Source of the DNA: Alterinioella nitratireducens | GTDB taxonomy: Bacteria; Pseudomonadota; Alphaproteobacteria; Rhodobacterales; Rhodobacteraceae | Direction of reading: 5' to 3' | DNA length: 64,000 bases | Assembly (NCBI RefSeq): GCF_013155465.1 | Contig: NZ_JABJVX010000001.1 | Span: 496,001 to 560,000, forward strand | Shown: positions 24,536 to 31,889 of the stretch, piece after piece | Layout of the letters: each line of letters opens with the position of its first letter | Position numbering within the stretch: position 1 is the stretch's first letter | Made by a program: the position numbers and the translations under genes | The notes under the pieces: model-generated | What the model was told of the DNA's origin: nothing | The model's input: the letters and a program-made list of their open reading frames with translations, nothing else | Databases searched by the model: none

Positions 24536-24564
24536 ATAGTTTAGTATTGAACTATCTTCTAAAC
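24536..24564. promoter_or_regulatory. Dyad-symmetric site before pdhA
   Basis: Two nested inverted repeats lie 27 bases before the pdhA start: GTTTAG (24539-24544) with CTAAAC (24559-24564), and ATAGTT (24536-24541) with AACTAT (24550-24555). The site is AT-rich in a GC-rich region. It is a candidate operator or promoter for the pdh operon; no regulator can be named. Confidence 0.45.
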
Positions 24565-24632
24565 CATCACAGGAGGAAAATCACCCCCGGAATTGACCTT
24601 GCGTCAGAATGCGCGAATCAGGGCCGGTGCGA

Positions 24633-24926
24633 TCAAGGCAGGATTACTTCGTCGGCGCGCATGTAGCCAAGCCGGTCGCGCGCCTGCTGGTCCAGCAGAT
24701 CGAGGTCAAGGTAATCATCCGAGAGGCGCCGGGTCAACAGGGTCATCTGCGCCGTTTCCGCGACCAGCGCATCCAGTTCGGCCTGGTAGGTATCGCGTTC
24801 GGCCTCGATCTGGATGCGGCGGAACAGCCCGTAATCGCCCTGCACGGCGGCAAAGGTGAAATAGGCCCCCACGAAGAGCAACCCCATGGGCACAAGAAGC
24901 CCGGCCAATGAACGTTTTTTCTGCAT
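24633..24926 (-). CDS. ftsB: Septum formation initiator FtsB/DivIC-like
   Basis: This 97-residue protein has a short cytoplasmic start (MQKKRSL), one membrane segment (about residues 8-28) and a coiled coil outside (RIQIEAERDTYQAELDALVA, then QMTLLTRRLSDDYLDLDLLD) ending with ARDRLGYMRADEVIL, the typical end of the FtsB family. It would join FtsL and FtsQ in the divisome. It stands between pdhA and the aldolase gene, and FtsB next to pdhA is frequent in Alphaproteobacteria. Confidence 0.88.
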   Translation of the reverse strand: MQKKRSLAGLLVPMGLLFVGAYFTFAAVQGDYGLFRRIQIEAERDTYQAELDALVAETAQMTLLTRRLSDDYLDLDLLDQQARDRLGYMRADEVILP

Positions 24927-25013
24927 CGCCTCTGCCCGCCGCCTCTTTTTGTGGGCGCCTGCGGGCAGATTCGCACATCCCGCGCGAAAAGGGAATCCCT
25001 TGCGTAGCGATTG

Positions 25014-25907
25014 TTACCCGGAAGTTGATGCCTTGGCGATCGAGGCGATGGAGGCCTCCAGCGTGGCGTTGAACTCGGCCTCGCTCTGCTGTGCCGACAG
25101 ACCTTCGGTCAACGCGCGGCTGAAGCTGGCGATCATGCCGGTCTGGCGCGCGAGCCGCGCATTGGCCTCCTCGCGCGAATAGCCGCCCGACAGCGCCACG
25201 ACCTTCAGCACGCGGGGGTGATCGACCAGCGGTTTGTAGAGGTTGTCCACCTCCGGCAGGGTCAGTTTCAGCATCACCATCCGATCCTCGGGCAGCGGGT
25301 CGAGATGTAACAGAAGCTCACGCAGCAGCATCTCCTCGGCCTCGGCCTTGTCGGCGATGGAGATCGTCACCTCGGGCTCGATGATCGGGATCAGCCCGTG
25401 GCCCAGGATCTGCTCGGCAACCTCGAATTGCTGGTCGGTGATGGCCTTGATGCCGTCCGGGTTGGCCGCGTCGATGACCGAGCGCATCTTGGTGCCGTAA
25501 ACGCCAAGCTCGCGCGCCCGGATCAGCAGCGCATCCAGGTCGGGCATGGGGTTCATCAGCCTGACGCCGTCGGCCTCCGCCTCCAGCCCCTTGTCGACCT
25601 TGAGAAAGGGCACCACGCCGTGATCTTCCCACAGGGCGGCGGGGGCGGGTTTGCCGCCGATCTCGCGCTCCATCGTCATCTCGAACAGGATCGCGCCGAC
25701 GACGCGGTCGCCGTTGAAGGCGGGGGCCTCGACAATGCGGGACCGCATGGCGTGGATCAGGTCGAACATCTCGGCCTCGGAGGCATACTGATCCTCGTCG
25801 ATGCCGTAGAGTTTCAGCGCCTTGGGCGTGGAGCCGCCGGATTGGTCGAGCGCCGCGATGAAGCCCTGGCCCCTGGCGATGCGGTCGGTCTGGTCCTGGT
25901 TCGGCAT
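25014..25907 (-). CDS. fba: Class I fructose-bisphosphate aldolase
   Basis: This Schiff-base aldolase splits and forms fructose 1,6-bisphosphate. The 297-residue protein fits the bacterial class I type: GFIAALDQSGGSTPKALKLYG in two segments at the start, IEPEVTISIADKAEAEEML, then MVMLKLTLPEVDN with the likely Schiff-base Lys, and ALSGGYSREEAN. ATG 25907 has GAGGGA upstream; the frame extends nine codons further without a ribosome site. A CceR-like palindrome lies about 75 bases upstream. It belongs to the glycolytic block that includes pgk, gap and tkt. Confidence 0.93.
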   Translation of the reverse strand: MPNQDQTDRIARGQGFIAALDQSGGSTPKALKLYGIDEDQYASEAEMFDLIHAMRSRIVEAPAFNGDRVVGAILFEMTMEREIGGKPAPAALWEDHGVVPFLKVDKGLEAEADGVRLMNPMPDLDALLIRARELGVYGTKMRSVIDAANPDGIKAITDQQFEVAEQILGHGLIPIIEPEVTISIADKAEAEEMLLRELLLHLDPLPEDRMVMLKLTLPEVDNLYKPLVDHPRVLKVVALSGGYSREEANARLARQTGMIASFSRALTEGLSAQQSEAEFNATLEASIASIAKASTSG

Positions 25908-25978
25908 GATCTGGCAATCCCTCGCTGATGGCATGGTGTCGGGCGCTGTATCGCAGCCCGGAGACCGGGCTGCAATTC

Positions 25979-25992
25979 TGGTTACGCTAACA
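25979..25992. promoter_or_regulatory. CceR-like operator before fba
   Basis: TGGTTACGCTAACA matches the CG-centred palindrome TGTTARCGYTAACA at 12 of 14 positions. It lies 72-85 bases before the aldolase start. Sites of this form are bound by LacI-family regulators such as CceR of Rhodobacter sphaeroides, which controls central carbon genes. Confidence 0.5.
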
Positions 25993-26012
25993 GGGGCAGG
26001 GTGCCGCGCCCG

Positions 26013-27695
26013 TTACTGGTCGGTCTCGGTCTCCGGTTCGGCGGTCTCATCGGCGGCCAGGCCGAAGAAATGCGCCGTGACCCGCGCCTGCACCGCGTCG
26101 GCCATGCCCTGCCATTCGGCGGTCTCCTCCTCAGGCGCGCGGGCGATCATGGCCTCGATCTCGTCGACCAGGCTGGCGGCGGCACGGTCGCCCTCGGCCA
26201 GCGCCAGCAGCCCGTAGAAATAGGCATGGGCATAGTTGCGCGGGGTGCCGAGGCCGATCAGCGCGTCATAGCCCCGGCGGCGCAGGTCGGCGGGGCTTTC
26301 CTCGCCCGACAGCTCGGGGGCCTCGCCCGTTTGCACCGCGCGGATATCGGCCACCGGCAGCGCGCGTTCCAGGGCATCCAGCCGGGCAAAGGCGGCGCGG
26401 TTGCCCTCGGCGGCGGCGCGATGGGCCAGTTGATAGGCCAGGCCGGGATCGAGGTCATCCAATGCCTCCAGCGCCATGGCGACGGCGACGGGGTGGTTGT
26501 CCTCCAGAAGCGGGCGCAGGATCTGCAACGCGGTGTCGGTGTTGCGCGGCGCGCCGATGCCGGTGAGGAAGGCGCGTGCGATGCGCAACCGGTCGGCAGG
26601 CTCCAGCGCGATCTCGCCGCTTTCGGCCTCGCCGGTCAGCGTCTCGATCTCGGCCCCGGTGACACGGGTGATCTCGGGCGCGTCGCTGGTCGAGACCGAG
26701 GGGTGCAGGGCCGAGACGAAGAGGCCGAAATCCTCGAACATCTCCTCGGTCAGCAGCACCGGTTCGGGCGGCGAGAGGGTCAGGGCAAAGCGCCCCGGTT
26801 CGGCGGCGAACCCTGCCAGCGCGGTGGCCAGCTCGCCGATGAATTGCTCGGTCGGTCCGGTGTCACCGGCCACGCCCTGTTTGGACGGCACGGCCGGGGT
26901 GGGGGTGACAGGGTCGGGGGTGTCCGGGGCCGGGGCCGTTGGATCAGGTGTGATCGGTGCGGGCGCCGTCGGGGCCGCCCCGCCGCCGCGCATCAGCTCG
27001 GCGCTCAGCATCTGGCGCAGGGTTTCGGGATCGGCGATGAAGGGCGGCAGCATCGGCGCGAGATTGGCCCAGGCCCCCTGGTCGTGGATCTCGTATTCGG
27101 CATGGCGCAGATAGGCCACGGGTTCGGGGGAGCGGCCCGTCACGTCGACCGCGAAATAGGACAGGTCGACCGAGCCGCTGACCTCGGCCAGACCTTCGGA
27201 GACGGCCTGGAAATCGACGCGGGTTTCGGCGCTTGCGATGACCTGTTCGATCTGCACCTGCACCCGGTCCAGCACGAAGCGGTCCAGTCCCATCTGCGCC
27301 AGTTCCATCCGGTCGATCTCGGACAGGCAGCCGGGGCTCATCTCCAGCCCGATGATGTCGATATTGGCGGCGCCGTAGTCCAGCTGATCCAGCGGTGCGG
27401 CCGTCATCACGATGCGGTCGGCGGAAAAGGCGCAATCGCCATCGCCGGGGGATGCGTAGGGTTGCACGCTGAGGCCGGTCAACGCCACGCGCCCCTCAAG
27501 CACCGCGATATCGAGGTCGGTATAGGTGACCTGCGCCACGGTCCGCGAGAGCGCGATGGCATATTGCGTGACCCAGGTGGCGACCCGGTCGATGGTCAGG
27601 AGTTCCCAGAGCGAGCTTGGCGTGGCGGCGGCGGGCGTGGCCGCAAGAAGCGCGGAGACAGCGAGGGCGGTGCCGGACTGGCGAAAATCGGTCAT
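26013..27695 (-). CDS. Secreted protein with Pro-rich linker and Sel1-like end
   Basis: This 560-residue protein has a signal peptide (GTALAVSALLAATPAAA), an N-terminal beta-rich part of about 200 residues, a low-complexity linker of Ala, Pro, Thr and Asp (about residues 245-275) and a helical C-terminal half. Two places there (RIARAFLTGIGAPRNTDTAL and YDALIGLGTPRNYAHAYFYG) look like Sel1-type repeats. No catalytic motif is visible. ATG 27695 has AAGGG before it. It stands between fba and pgk on the same strand without a clear metabolic link. Function unknown. Confidence 0.75.
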   Translation of the reverse strand: MTDFRQSGTALAVSALLAATPAAATPSSLWELLTIDRVATWVTQYAIALSRTVAQVTYTDLDIAVLEGRVALTGLSVQPYASPGDGDCAFSADRIVMTAAPLDQLDYGAANIDIIGLEMSPGCLSEIDRMELAQMGLDRFVLDRVQVQIEQVIASAETRVDFQAVSEGLAEVSGSVDLSYFAVDVTGRSPEPVAYLRHAEYEIHDQGAWANLAPMLPPFIADPETLRQMLSAELMRGGGAAPTAPAPITPDPTAPAPDTPDPVTPTPAVPSKQGVAGDTGPTEQFIGELATALAGFAAEPGRFALTLSPPEPVLLTEEMFEDFGLFVSALHPSVSTSDAPEITRVTGAEIETLTGEAESGEIALEPADRLRIARAFLTGIGAPRNTDTALQILRPLLEDNHPVAVAMALEALDDLDPGLAYQLAHRAAAEGNRAAFARLDALERALPVADIRAVQTGEAPELSGEESPADLRRRGYDALIGLGTPRNYAHAYFYGLLALAEGDRAAASLVDEIEAMIARAPEEETAEWQGMADAVQARVTAHFFGLAADETAEPETETDQ

Positions 27696-27719
27696 GTCGG
27701 ACCCTTTCAAAATGAATTA

Positions 27720-27747
27720 ACGGATGCGGGTATCAAACCGCATCCGT
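27720..27747 (-). terminator. Terminator after pgk
   Basis: ACGGATGCGG (27720-27729) pairs perfectly with CCGCATCCGT (27738-27747), 28 bases past the pgk stop. On the minus strand it is followed by the T-rich TAATTCATTTTG, a moderate terminator. Confidence 0.7.
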
Positions 27748-27774
27748 CCGGGTCTTGGCAAGCGATTGCAGCGA

Positions 27775-28953
27775 TCAGCCCTGAAGTGCTGCGACACCCG
27801 GCAGGGTCTTGCCCTCGAGCCATTCCAGGAAGGCGCCGCCCGCGGTCGAGACATAGGTGAAATCCTCCGCGACGCCCGCATGGTTGAGCGCCGCGACCGT
27901 GTCGCCGCCACCCGCGACCGAGATCAGCCGGCCCGATTTCGTGGCCTCGGCGGCCGCCCGCGCGGCCTTGACCGTGGCGGTGTCGAAGGGCTCGATCTCG
28001 AAGGCGCCAAGCGGGCCGTTCCAGATCAGCGTGCGGCAATTGGACAGCACCGAGTCGAATTCTGCCACCGTCTTGGGACCGGCATCCAGGATCATCCCGT
28101 CCTCGGGGCAATCGTCGATCCCCATCACCTCATGCGCGGCCCCGGCGGCAAACTCGCGCGCGACGACGATATCGAGGGGCAGGTGGATGGTGCAATCGGT
28201 GCCGCGCGCCTTGTCCATGATCTCGCGCGCGGTGACGGCGAGGTCATGTTCGCAGAGCGATTTGCCGACATGGATGCCCTCGGCGGCGAGGAAGGTATTG
28301 GCCATGCCGCCGCCGATGAAGAGGTGATCGACCTTCTCGACCAGATTGCCCAGAAGCGCCAGCTTGGTCGAAACCTTGGCCCCGCCGACCACCGCGATGA
28401 GGGGGCGGTCGGGATGACCCAGGGCCGCCTCCAGCGCGCGCAGTTCGGCCTCCATCAGCCGACCCGCGCAGGAAGGCAGCAGATGGGCGACGCCCTCGGT
28501 CGAGGCATGCGCGCGATGCGCGGCGGAAAAGGCATCGTTGCAATAGACATCGCCGAGCGAGGCGAGGAAGGCGGCCATGTCGGGGTCGTTCTTTTCCTCG
28601 CCGGGGGCAAAGCGGGTGTTCTCGACCAGGACCGCGGTGCCCCTGGGGACGGCCTCCAGGCTGGCGCGGTCGGGTTTCTCGTTGAATTTCACATCGCAAT
28701 CGAGATGTTCGCGCAGGGCGGGCAGGGTGAGTTTCAGGCTCAACTCGGGGACATACTCGCCCTTGGGACGCCCGAAATGCGCCAGCATCACCGGCTTGCC
28801 GCCCTTGGCGAGGATATCGTGGATCGTCGGCACGATGCGGGTGATCCGGGTCGCATCCGTCACCGCGCCATCCTTGACCGGCACGTTGATATCGACGCGG
28901 GTGAGCACGATCTTGCCGGCAAGATCCATGTCATCGAGGGTTTTCCAGGTCAT
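27775..28953 (-). CDS. pgk: Phosphoglycerate kinase
   Basis: Pgk moves the phosphoryl group between 1,3-bisphosphoglycerate and ADP. The 392-residue protein has the N-terminal signature [18 protein letters not shown], the [21 protein letters not shown] region and the nucleotide-binding end [23 protein letters not shown] precedes the ATG. It follows gap in the same direction, and the 150 bases between them hold a composite repeat. Confidence 0.97.
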   Translation of the reverse strand: MTWKTLDDMDLAGKIVLTRVDINVPVKDGAVTDATRITRIVPTIHDILAKGGKPVMLAHFGRPKGEYVPELSLKLTLPALREHLDCDVKFNEKPDRASLEAVPRGTAVLVENTRFAPGEEKNDPDMAAFLASLGDVYCNDAFSAAHRAHASTEGVAHLLPSCAGRLMEAELRALEAALGHPDRPLIAVVGGAKVSTKLALLGNLVEKVDHLFIGGGMANTFLAAEGIHVGKSLCEHDLAVTAREIMDKARGTDCTIHLPLDIVVAREFAAGAAHEVMGIDDCPEDGMILDAGPKTVAEFDSVLSNCRTLIWNGPLGAFEIEPFDTATVKAARAAAEATKSGRLISVAGGGDTVAALNHAGVAEDFTYVSTAGGAFLEWLEGKTLPGVAALQG

Positions 28954-29020
28954 TGGCAGGGCTCCTTGCTGACGGGTATGGACATCCTACCAGCCCGCCG
29001 CGCGGGCGGCGAGGGCGGGA

Positions 29021-29055
29021 TGCCTCCGGCGGAGGTATTTTGGGCAAAATGAAAG
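29021..29055 (+). repeat. Composite intergenic repeat, copy 2
   Basis: TGCCTCCGGCGGAGGTATTT followed by TGGGCAAAATGAAAG is a diverged copy of the AT-rich tail, preceded by a GC-rich stretch with CCCGCCGCGCGGGCGG. It lies between gap and pgk, pointing against the genes. Confidence 0.55.
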
Positions 29056-29104
29056 GCAGGGCGCGCGTTAACCTTGATACAGTGTTAAGGTGCCCCCGGT
29101 CGGG

Positions 29105-30106
29105 TCAGAGGTGCTTGCCCATTGCCACAGCGGTATCCAGCATCCGGTTGGAAAAACCCCATTCATTGTCATACCAGCTGAGCACGCGAACCATGCGGCC
29201 CTCCAGCACCTTGGTCTGGTCGGTGGCGAAGGTGGAACTCATCGGATCGTGGTTGAAATCCATCGACACAAGCGGCTTGTCGGTCACGCCGAGCACGCCC
29301 TTGAGGGGGCCGGAGGCGGCGGCCTTGCGCATCAGCTCGTTGATCTCGTCCTCGGTGACATCGCGGGCGGCCTCGAAGGTCAGGTCGATGCAGGAGACAT
29401 TGGGCGTCGGCACCCGGATCGCGACGCCATCCAGCTTGCCCTTCAACTCGGGCATGACCAGCCCAACGGCGCGCGCGGCCCCGGTCGAGGTGGGGATCAT
29501 GCTCATCGCCGCGGCGCGGGCGCGATAGAGATCCTTGTGCATCGTGTCCAGCGTCGGCTGGTCGCCCGTGTAGCTGTGGATCGTGGTCATGAAGCCGCGC
29601 GTGATGCCGATGCCGTCATTCAGCACCTTGGCGACGGGGGCCAGGCAGTTGGTGGTGCAGGACGCGTTCGAGACATGCAGATCGTCACCCGTCAGCGTGT
29701 CATGGTTGACCCCGAAGACGATGGTCTTGTCGGCACCCGAGGAGGGGGCCGAGACCAGCACCCGCGAGGCGCCGTTTTCCAGATGCACCTTGGCCTTGTC
29801 GCCGGTGAAGATGCCGGTGCATTCCAGCACGATATCGACATCGCCCCAGGGCAGTTCCGCCGGGTTGCGGATGGCGGTGGTGGCGATCTTGCCGCGGCCT
29901 GCGTCGATCCAGTCCTCGCCATGGCTGACCTCCGAGGGGAAGCGGCCATGCACGCTATCGAATTGCAGCAGATGTGCGTTGGTCTCGACCGGCCCCAGAT
30001 CGTTGATCGCGACCACCTCGACATCGTCACGCCCGCCCTCGACCAGCGCCCGCAGAACCAGCCGCCCGATGCGTCCGAACCCGTTGATGGCTAGTTTGAC
30101 TGTCAT
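29105..30106 (-). CDS. gap: Glyceraldehyde-3-phosphate dehydrogenase (NAD type)
   Basis: GAPDH oxidises glyceraldehyde 3-phosphate to 1,3-bisphosphoglycerate. In this 333-residue protein the Rossmann motif NGFGRIGR, catalytic Cys150 (SNASCTTNC) and His177 (TTIHSYTGDQ) are present. Position 36 is Asp (AINDLGP), the residue usually linked to NAD preference. The frame runs further upstream, but ATG 30106 has AAGGAG and gives the standard N-terminus. A CceR-like palindrome lies 48-61 bases upstream. It is followed by pgk. Confidence 0.95.
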   Translation of the reverse strand: MTVKLAINGFGRIGRLVLRALVEGGRDDVEVVAINDLGPVETNAHLLQFDSVHGRFPSEVSHGEDWIDAGRGKIATTAIRNPAELPWGDVDIVLECTGIFTGDKAKVHLENGASRVLVSAPSSGADKTIVFGVNHDTLTGDDLHVSNASCTTNCLAPVAKVLNDGIGITRGFMTTIHSYTGDQPTLDTMHKDLYRARAAAMSMIPTSTGAARAVGLVMPELKGKLDGVAIRVPTPNVSCIDLTFEAARDVTEDEINELMRKAAASGPLKGVLGVTDKPLVSMDFNHDPMSSTFATDQTKVLEGRMVRVLSWYDNEWGFSNRMLDTAVAMGKHL

Positions 30107-30153
30107 GATCCACTCCTTGGTGTCTGCGGCTTCGGTTTCGCGGCCCTGACGCG

Positions 30154-30167
30154 TGTTAACGCTAACA
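30154..30167. promoter_or_regulatory. CceR-like operator before gap
   Basis: TGTTAACGCTAACA fits TGTTARCGYTAACA at all positions and is almost perfectly palindromic. It lies 48-61 bases before the gap start, in the promoter region. It is the best of three such sites in the glycolytic block. Confidence 0.65.
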
Positions 30168-30229
30168 TCGCCGTTATGGCTGCGTTTACTCCAGCTTTCG
30201 GCAAAATGCAAAGCCTCAATCGCAGGGGG

Positions 30230-30373
30230 TCAGCGCCAGAAGGCCACCCATTCGATGATCCGAAGGATGTAACGCCCCAACACGATATGCAGGTCCCAGT
30301 CGAAATAGAAATAGTCGGCGGCGAAGATCGCGGCGATGAGGAAGGCAAGCCAGAAGGCGATGGTGTTGGTCAT
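30230..30373 (-). CDS. 47-residue membrane protein between two GAPDH genes
   Basis: This tiny protein is nearly all hydrophobic (NTIAFWLAFLIAAIFAADYF) with a C-terminal amphipathic part ending in IEWVAFWR. Similar 45-50 residue proteins next to gap occur in other Rhodobacteraceae, as I recall, and are sometimes mislabelled as GAPDH. It starts at ATG 30373 (or 30379, two codons earlier) and has a poor ribosome site. A role as membrane anchor or regulator of GAPDH would be a guess. Confidence 0.65.
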   Translation of the reverse strand: MTNTIAFWLAFLIAAIFAADYFYFDWDLHIVLGRYILRIIEWVAFWR

Positions 30374-30440
30374 GGGCATCCCGGGCTTGGAGCGTCGCGG
30401 CGACCATGGCGCAGGGCGGGGCAGGGCGCAAGGCGGCATG

Positions 30441-30472
30441 AAAAAGCGCCCGAACCGCGGGGGGACGGGCGC
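30441..30472 (-). terminator. Terminator after the second GAPDH gene
   Basis: GCGCCCG (30446-30452) and CGGGCGC (30466-30472) form the stem. On the minus strand TTTTT follows at 30445-30441. It lies 24 bases past the gapB stop. Confidence 0.8.
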
Positions 30473-30495
30473 GCAAGACAGGATCGAGGGGACGT

Positions 30496-31500
30496 TCAGC
30501 CCCGCAATCGCCCCATCGCCCCGGCGACATCCGCCATGCGCGCCGAGAAGCCCCATTCATTGTCATACCAGGCCAGCACCCGCACCGTGCGCCCGCCGAC
30601 AACCTTGGTCTGGTCGGGCGCGAAGATCGAGCTTTGCACGGTGTGGTTGAAATCGATCGAGACCTTGGGTTCCGGGTCATAGGCCATCACCATGCCCATG
30701 TGACCGGCGCAGGCCTCGCGCACGATCTCGTTCACATCCTCGACGCTCACGTCGCGACCCGCTTCAAAGGTCAGGTCCACGGCCGAGACATTGGGCGTGG
30801 GCACCCGCATGGCCGATCCGTCCAGCTTTCCTTTGAGGCCGGGCAGCACCTCGCCTAGCGCCTTGGCCGCGCCGGTCGAGGTCGGGATCATCGCCATGGC
30901 GCCGGCCCGCGCGCGGTAGAGGTCGTCATGGCGCCGGTCCAGCGTCGGCTGGTCGCCGGTATAGGAGTGGATCGTGGTCATGATGCCGCGCTCGATTCCG
31001 ATGGCCTCGTCCAGCACCTTGGCCAGCGGGGCGAGGCAATTGGTGGTGCAGGAGCCGTTCGAAACCATGGTGTCGTCATCCGTCAGCGTGCGGTGATTGA
31101 CGCCATAGACGATGGTCTTGTCCACATGTTTGGCGGGGGCCGAGATCAGCACCGATTTCGCGCCCTGCTCCAGGTGGATATTGGCCTTGTGGCCGTCATT
31201 GAACTTGCCGGTGCATTCCAGCACCACGTCACAGCCCGACCAGTCCAGCTCACGCGGGTCATAGGTGGAAAACACCTTCATCGGGCCGCGGCCCAGGTCC
31301 ATGTGATCGCCCTCGGTCGTGATGGTGCCCGCAAAGCGCCCATGCACCGAATCGTAGCGCAAGAGATGCGCCGAGGTCTCGATCGGCCCAGTCGCGTTGA
31401 TCTTGACCACCGACACGTCATTGCGCGCGCTTTCGGCGATATGGGCCAGAGTGCAGCGGCCGATGCGGCCAAATCCGTTGATCCCGATGGTGACGGTCAT
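30496..31500 (-). CDS. gapB: Second GAPDH, probably NADP-accepting (GapB-like)
   Basis: This 334-residue enzyme has the full GAPDH signature: NGFGRIGR, Cys151 in SNGSCTTNC and His178 in TTIHSYTGDQ. At position 36, where gap has the NAD-selecting Asp, it has Ala (VKINATGPIET), the change seen in NADP-using GapB of Bacillus subtilis. So it may work in the gluconeogenic or Calvin direction. Identity with gap is clear but far from close, so it is not a recent copy. AAGGAG precedes the ATG. Two half-sites of the CceR-like operator lie upstream. Confidence 0.93.
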   Translation of the reverse strand: MTVTIGINGFGRIGRCTLAHIAESARNDVSVVKINATGPIETSAHLLRYDSVHGRFAGTITTEGDHMDLGRGPMKVFSTYDPRELDWSGCDVVLECTGKFNDGHKANIHLEQGAKSVLISAPAKHVDKTIVYGVNHRTLTDDDTMVSNGSCTTNCLAPLAKVLDEAIGIERGIMTTIHSYTGDQPTLDRRHDDLYRARAGAMAMIPTSTGAAKALGEVLPGLKGKLDGSAMRVPTPNVSAVDLTFEAGRDVSVEDVNEIVREACAGHMGMVMAYDPEPKVSIDFNHTVQSSIFAPDQTKVVGGRTVRVLAWYDNEWGFSARMADVAGAMGRLRG

Positions 31501-31586
31501 GGGGCGTGCTCCTTCTTGCCTCTTGGCCCCGGCTTATAGGGGGGCTCACCCCGCGTGAGAAGGCGGGAAACCGATTTGCCGCAACA

Positions 31587-31619
31587 TGTTAGCGATAAAT
31601 GCTGATGTTAGCGCATGAC
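31587..31619. promoter_or_regulatory. CceR-like half-sites before gapB
   Basis: TGTTAGCGATAAAT (31587-31600) matches the palindrome TGTTARCGYTAACA at 11 of 14 positions. TGTTAGCGC recurs at 31606-31614, a half-site 19 bases away. They lie about 90-120 bases before the gapB start. Confidence 0.4.
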
Positions 31620-31687
31620 ATCTGGCTGCCGCTGCTGCAACGCGGCATCGACGTGCCGCCAAAAGCCGGACATTGCGCGAATCCCTT

Positions 31688-31722
31688 CCCCATCTTCTTG
31701 ACAAAAATACTCAAAACCACCC
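31688..31722 (-). repeat. Composite intergenic repeat, copy 3
   Basis: On the minus strand this reads GGTTTTGAGTATTTTTGTCA followed by AGAAGATGG, closest to the copy at 50867. It follows the 66-base GC-rich repeat in the same relative order as at 38541-38685 and lies downstream of tkt. Confidence 0.6.
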
Positions 31723-31760
31723 CATCCACACTGCGCCGCCATTCCGGTTCGCGCGCTGAC

Positions 31761-31826
31761 CCGCGCCGAGGACGGCCCGCCAGGGCCGGAGGAGGCGCGT
31801 GGCGACGCCGAAGGCGGCGCAATCCC
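31761..31826 (-). repeat. 66-base GC-rich repeat, copy A
   Basis: On the minus strand it matches 38541-38606 at 61 of 66 positions by my alignment. It contains GCCGCCTTCGGCG and CTCCTCCGGCCC...GGGCCGTCCTCGG, which can form hairpins. It lies between the tkt terminator and repeat copy 3. Confidence 0.75.
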
Positions 31827-31834
31827 TGCCCACG

Positions 31835-31865
31835 AAAAAGCCCCACGCCGGGATCGACGCGGGGC
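31835..31865 (-). terminator. Terminator after tkt
   Basis: GCCCCACGCCG (31840-31850) pairs with CGACGCGGGGC (31855-31865), with two G-U pairs, around GGAT. On the minus strand TTTTT follows. It lies about 25 bases past the tkt stop. Confidence 0.75.
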
Positions 31866-31889
31866 CTCACGATCTGTCACGATCCGCGC

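Larger units (their letters stand above)
31501..31889. other. 389-base gap between tkt and gapB
   Basis: From right to left this gap holds the tkt terminator (31835-31865), a 66-base GC-rich repeat (31761-31826), a composite-repeat tail (31688-31722) and the gapB upstream region with two TGTTAGCG half-sites (31587-31619). No gene is supported in it. Confidence 0.7.
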
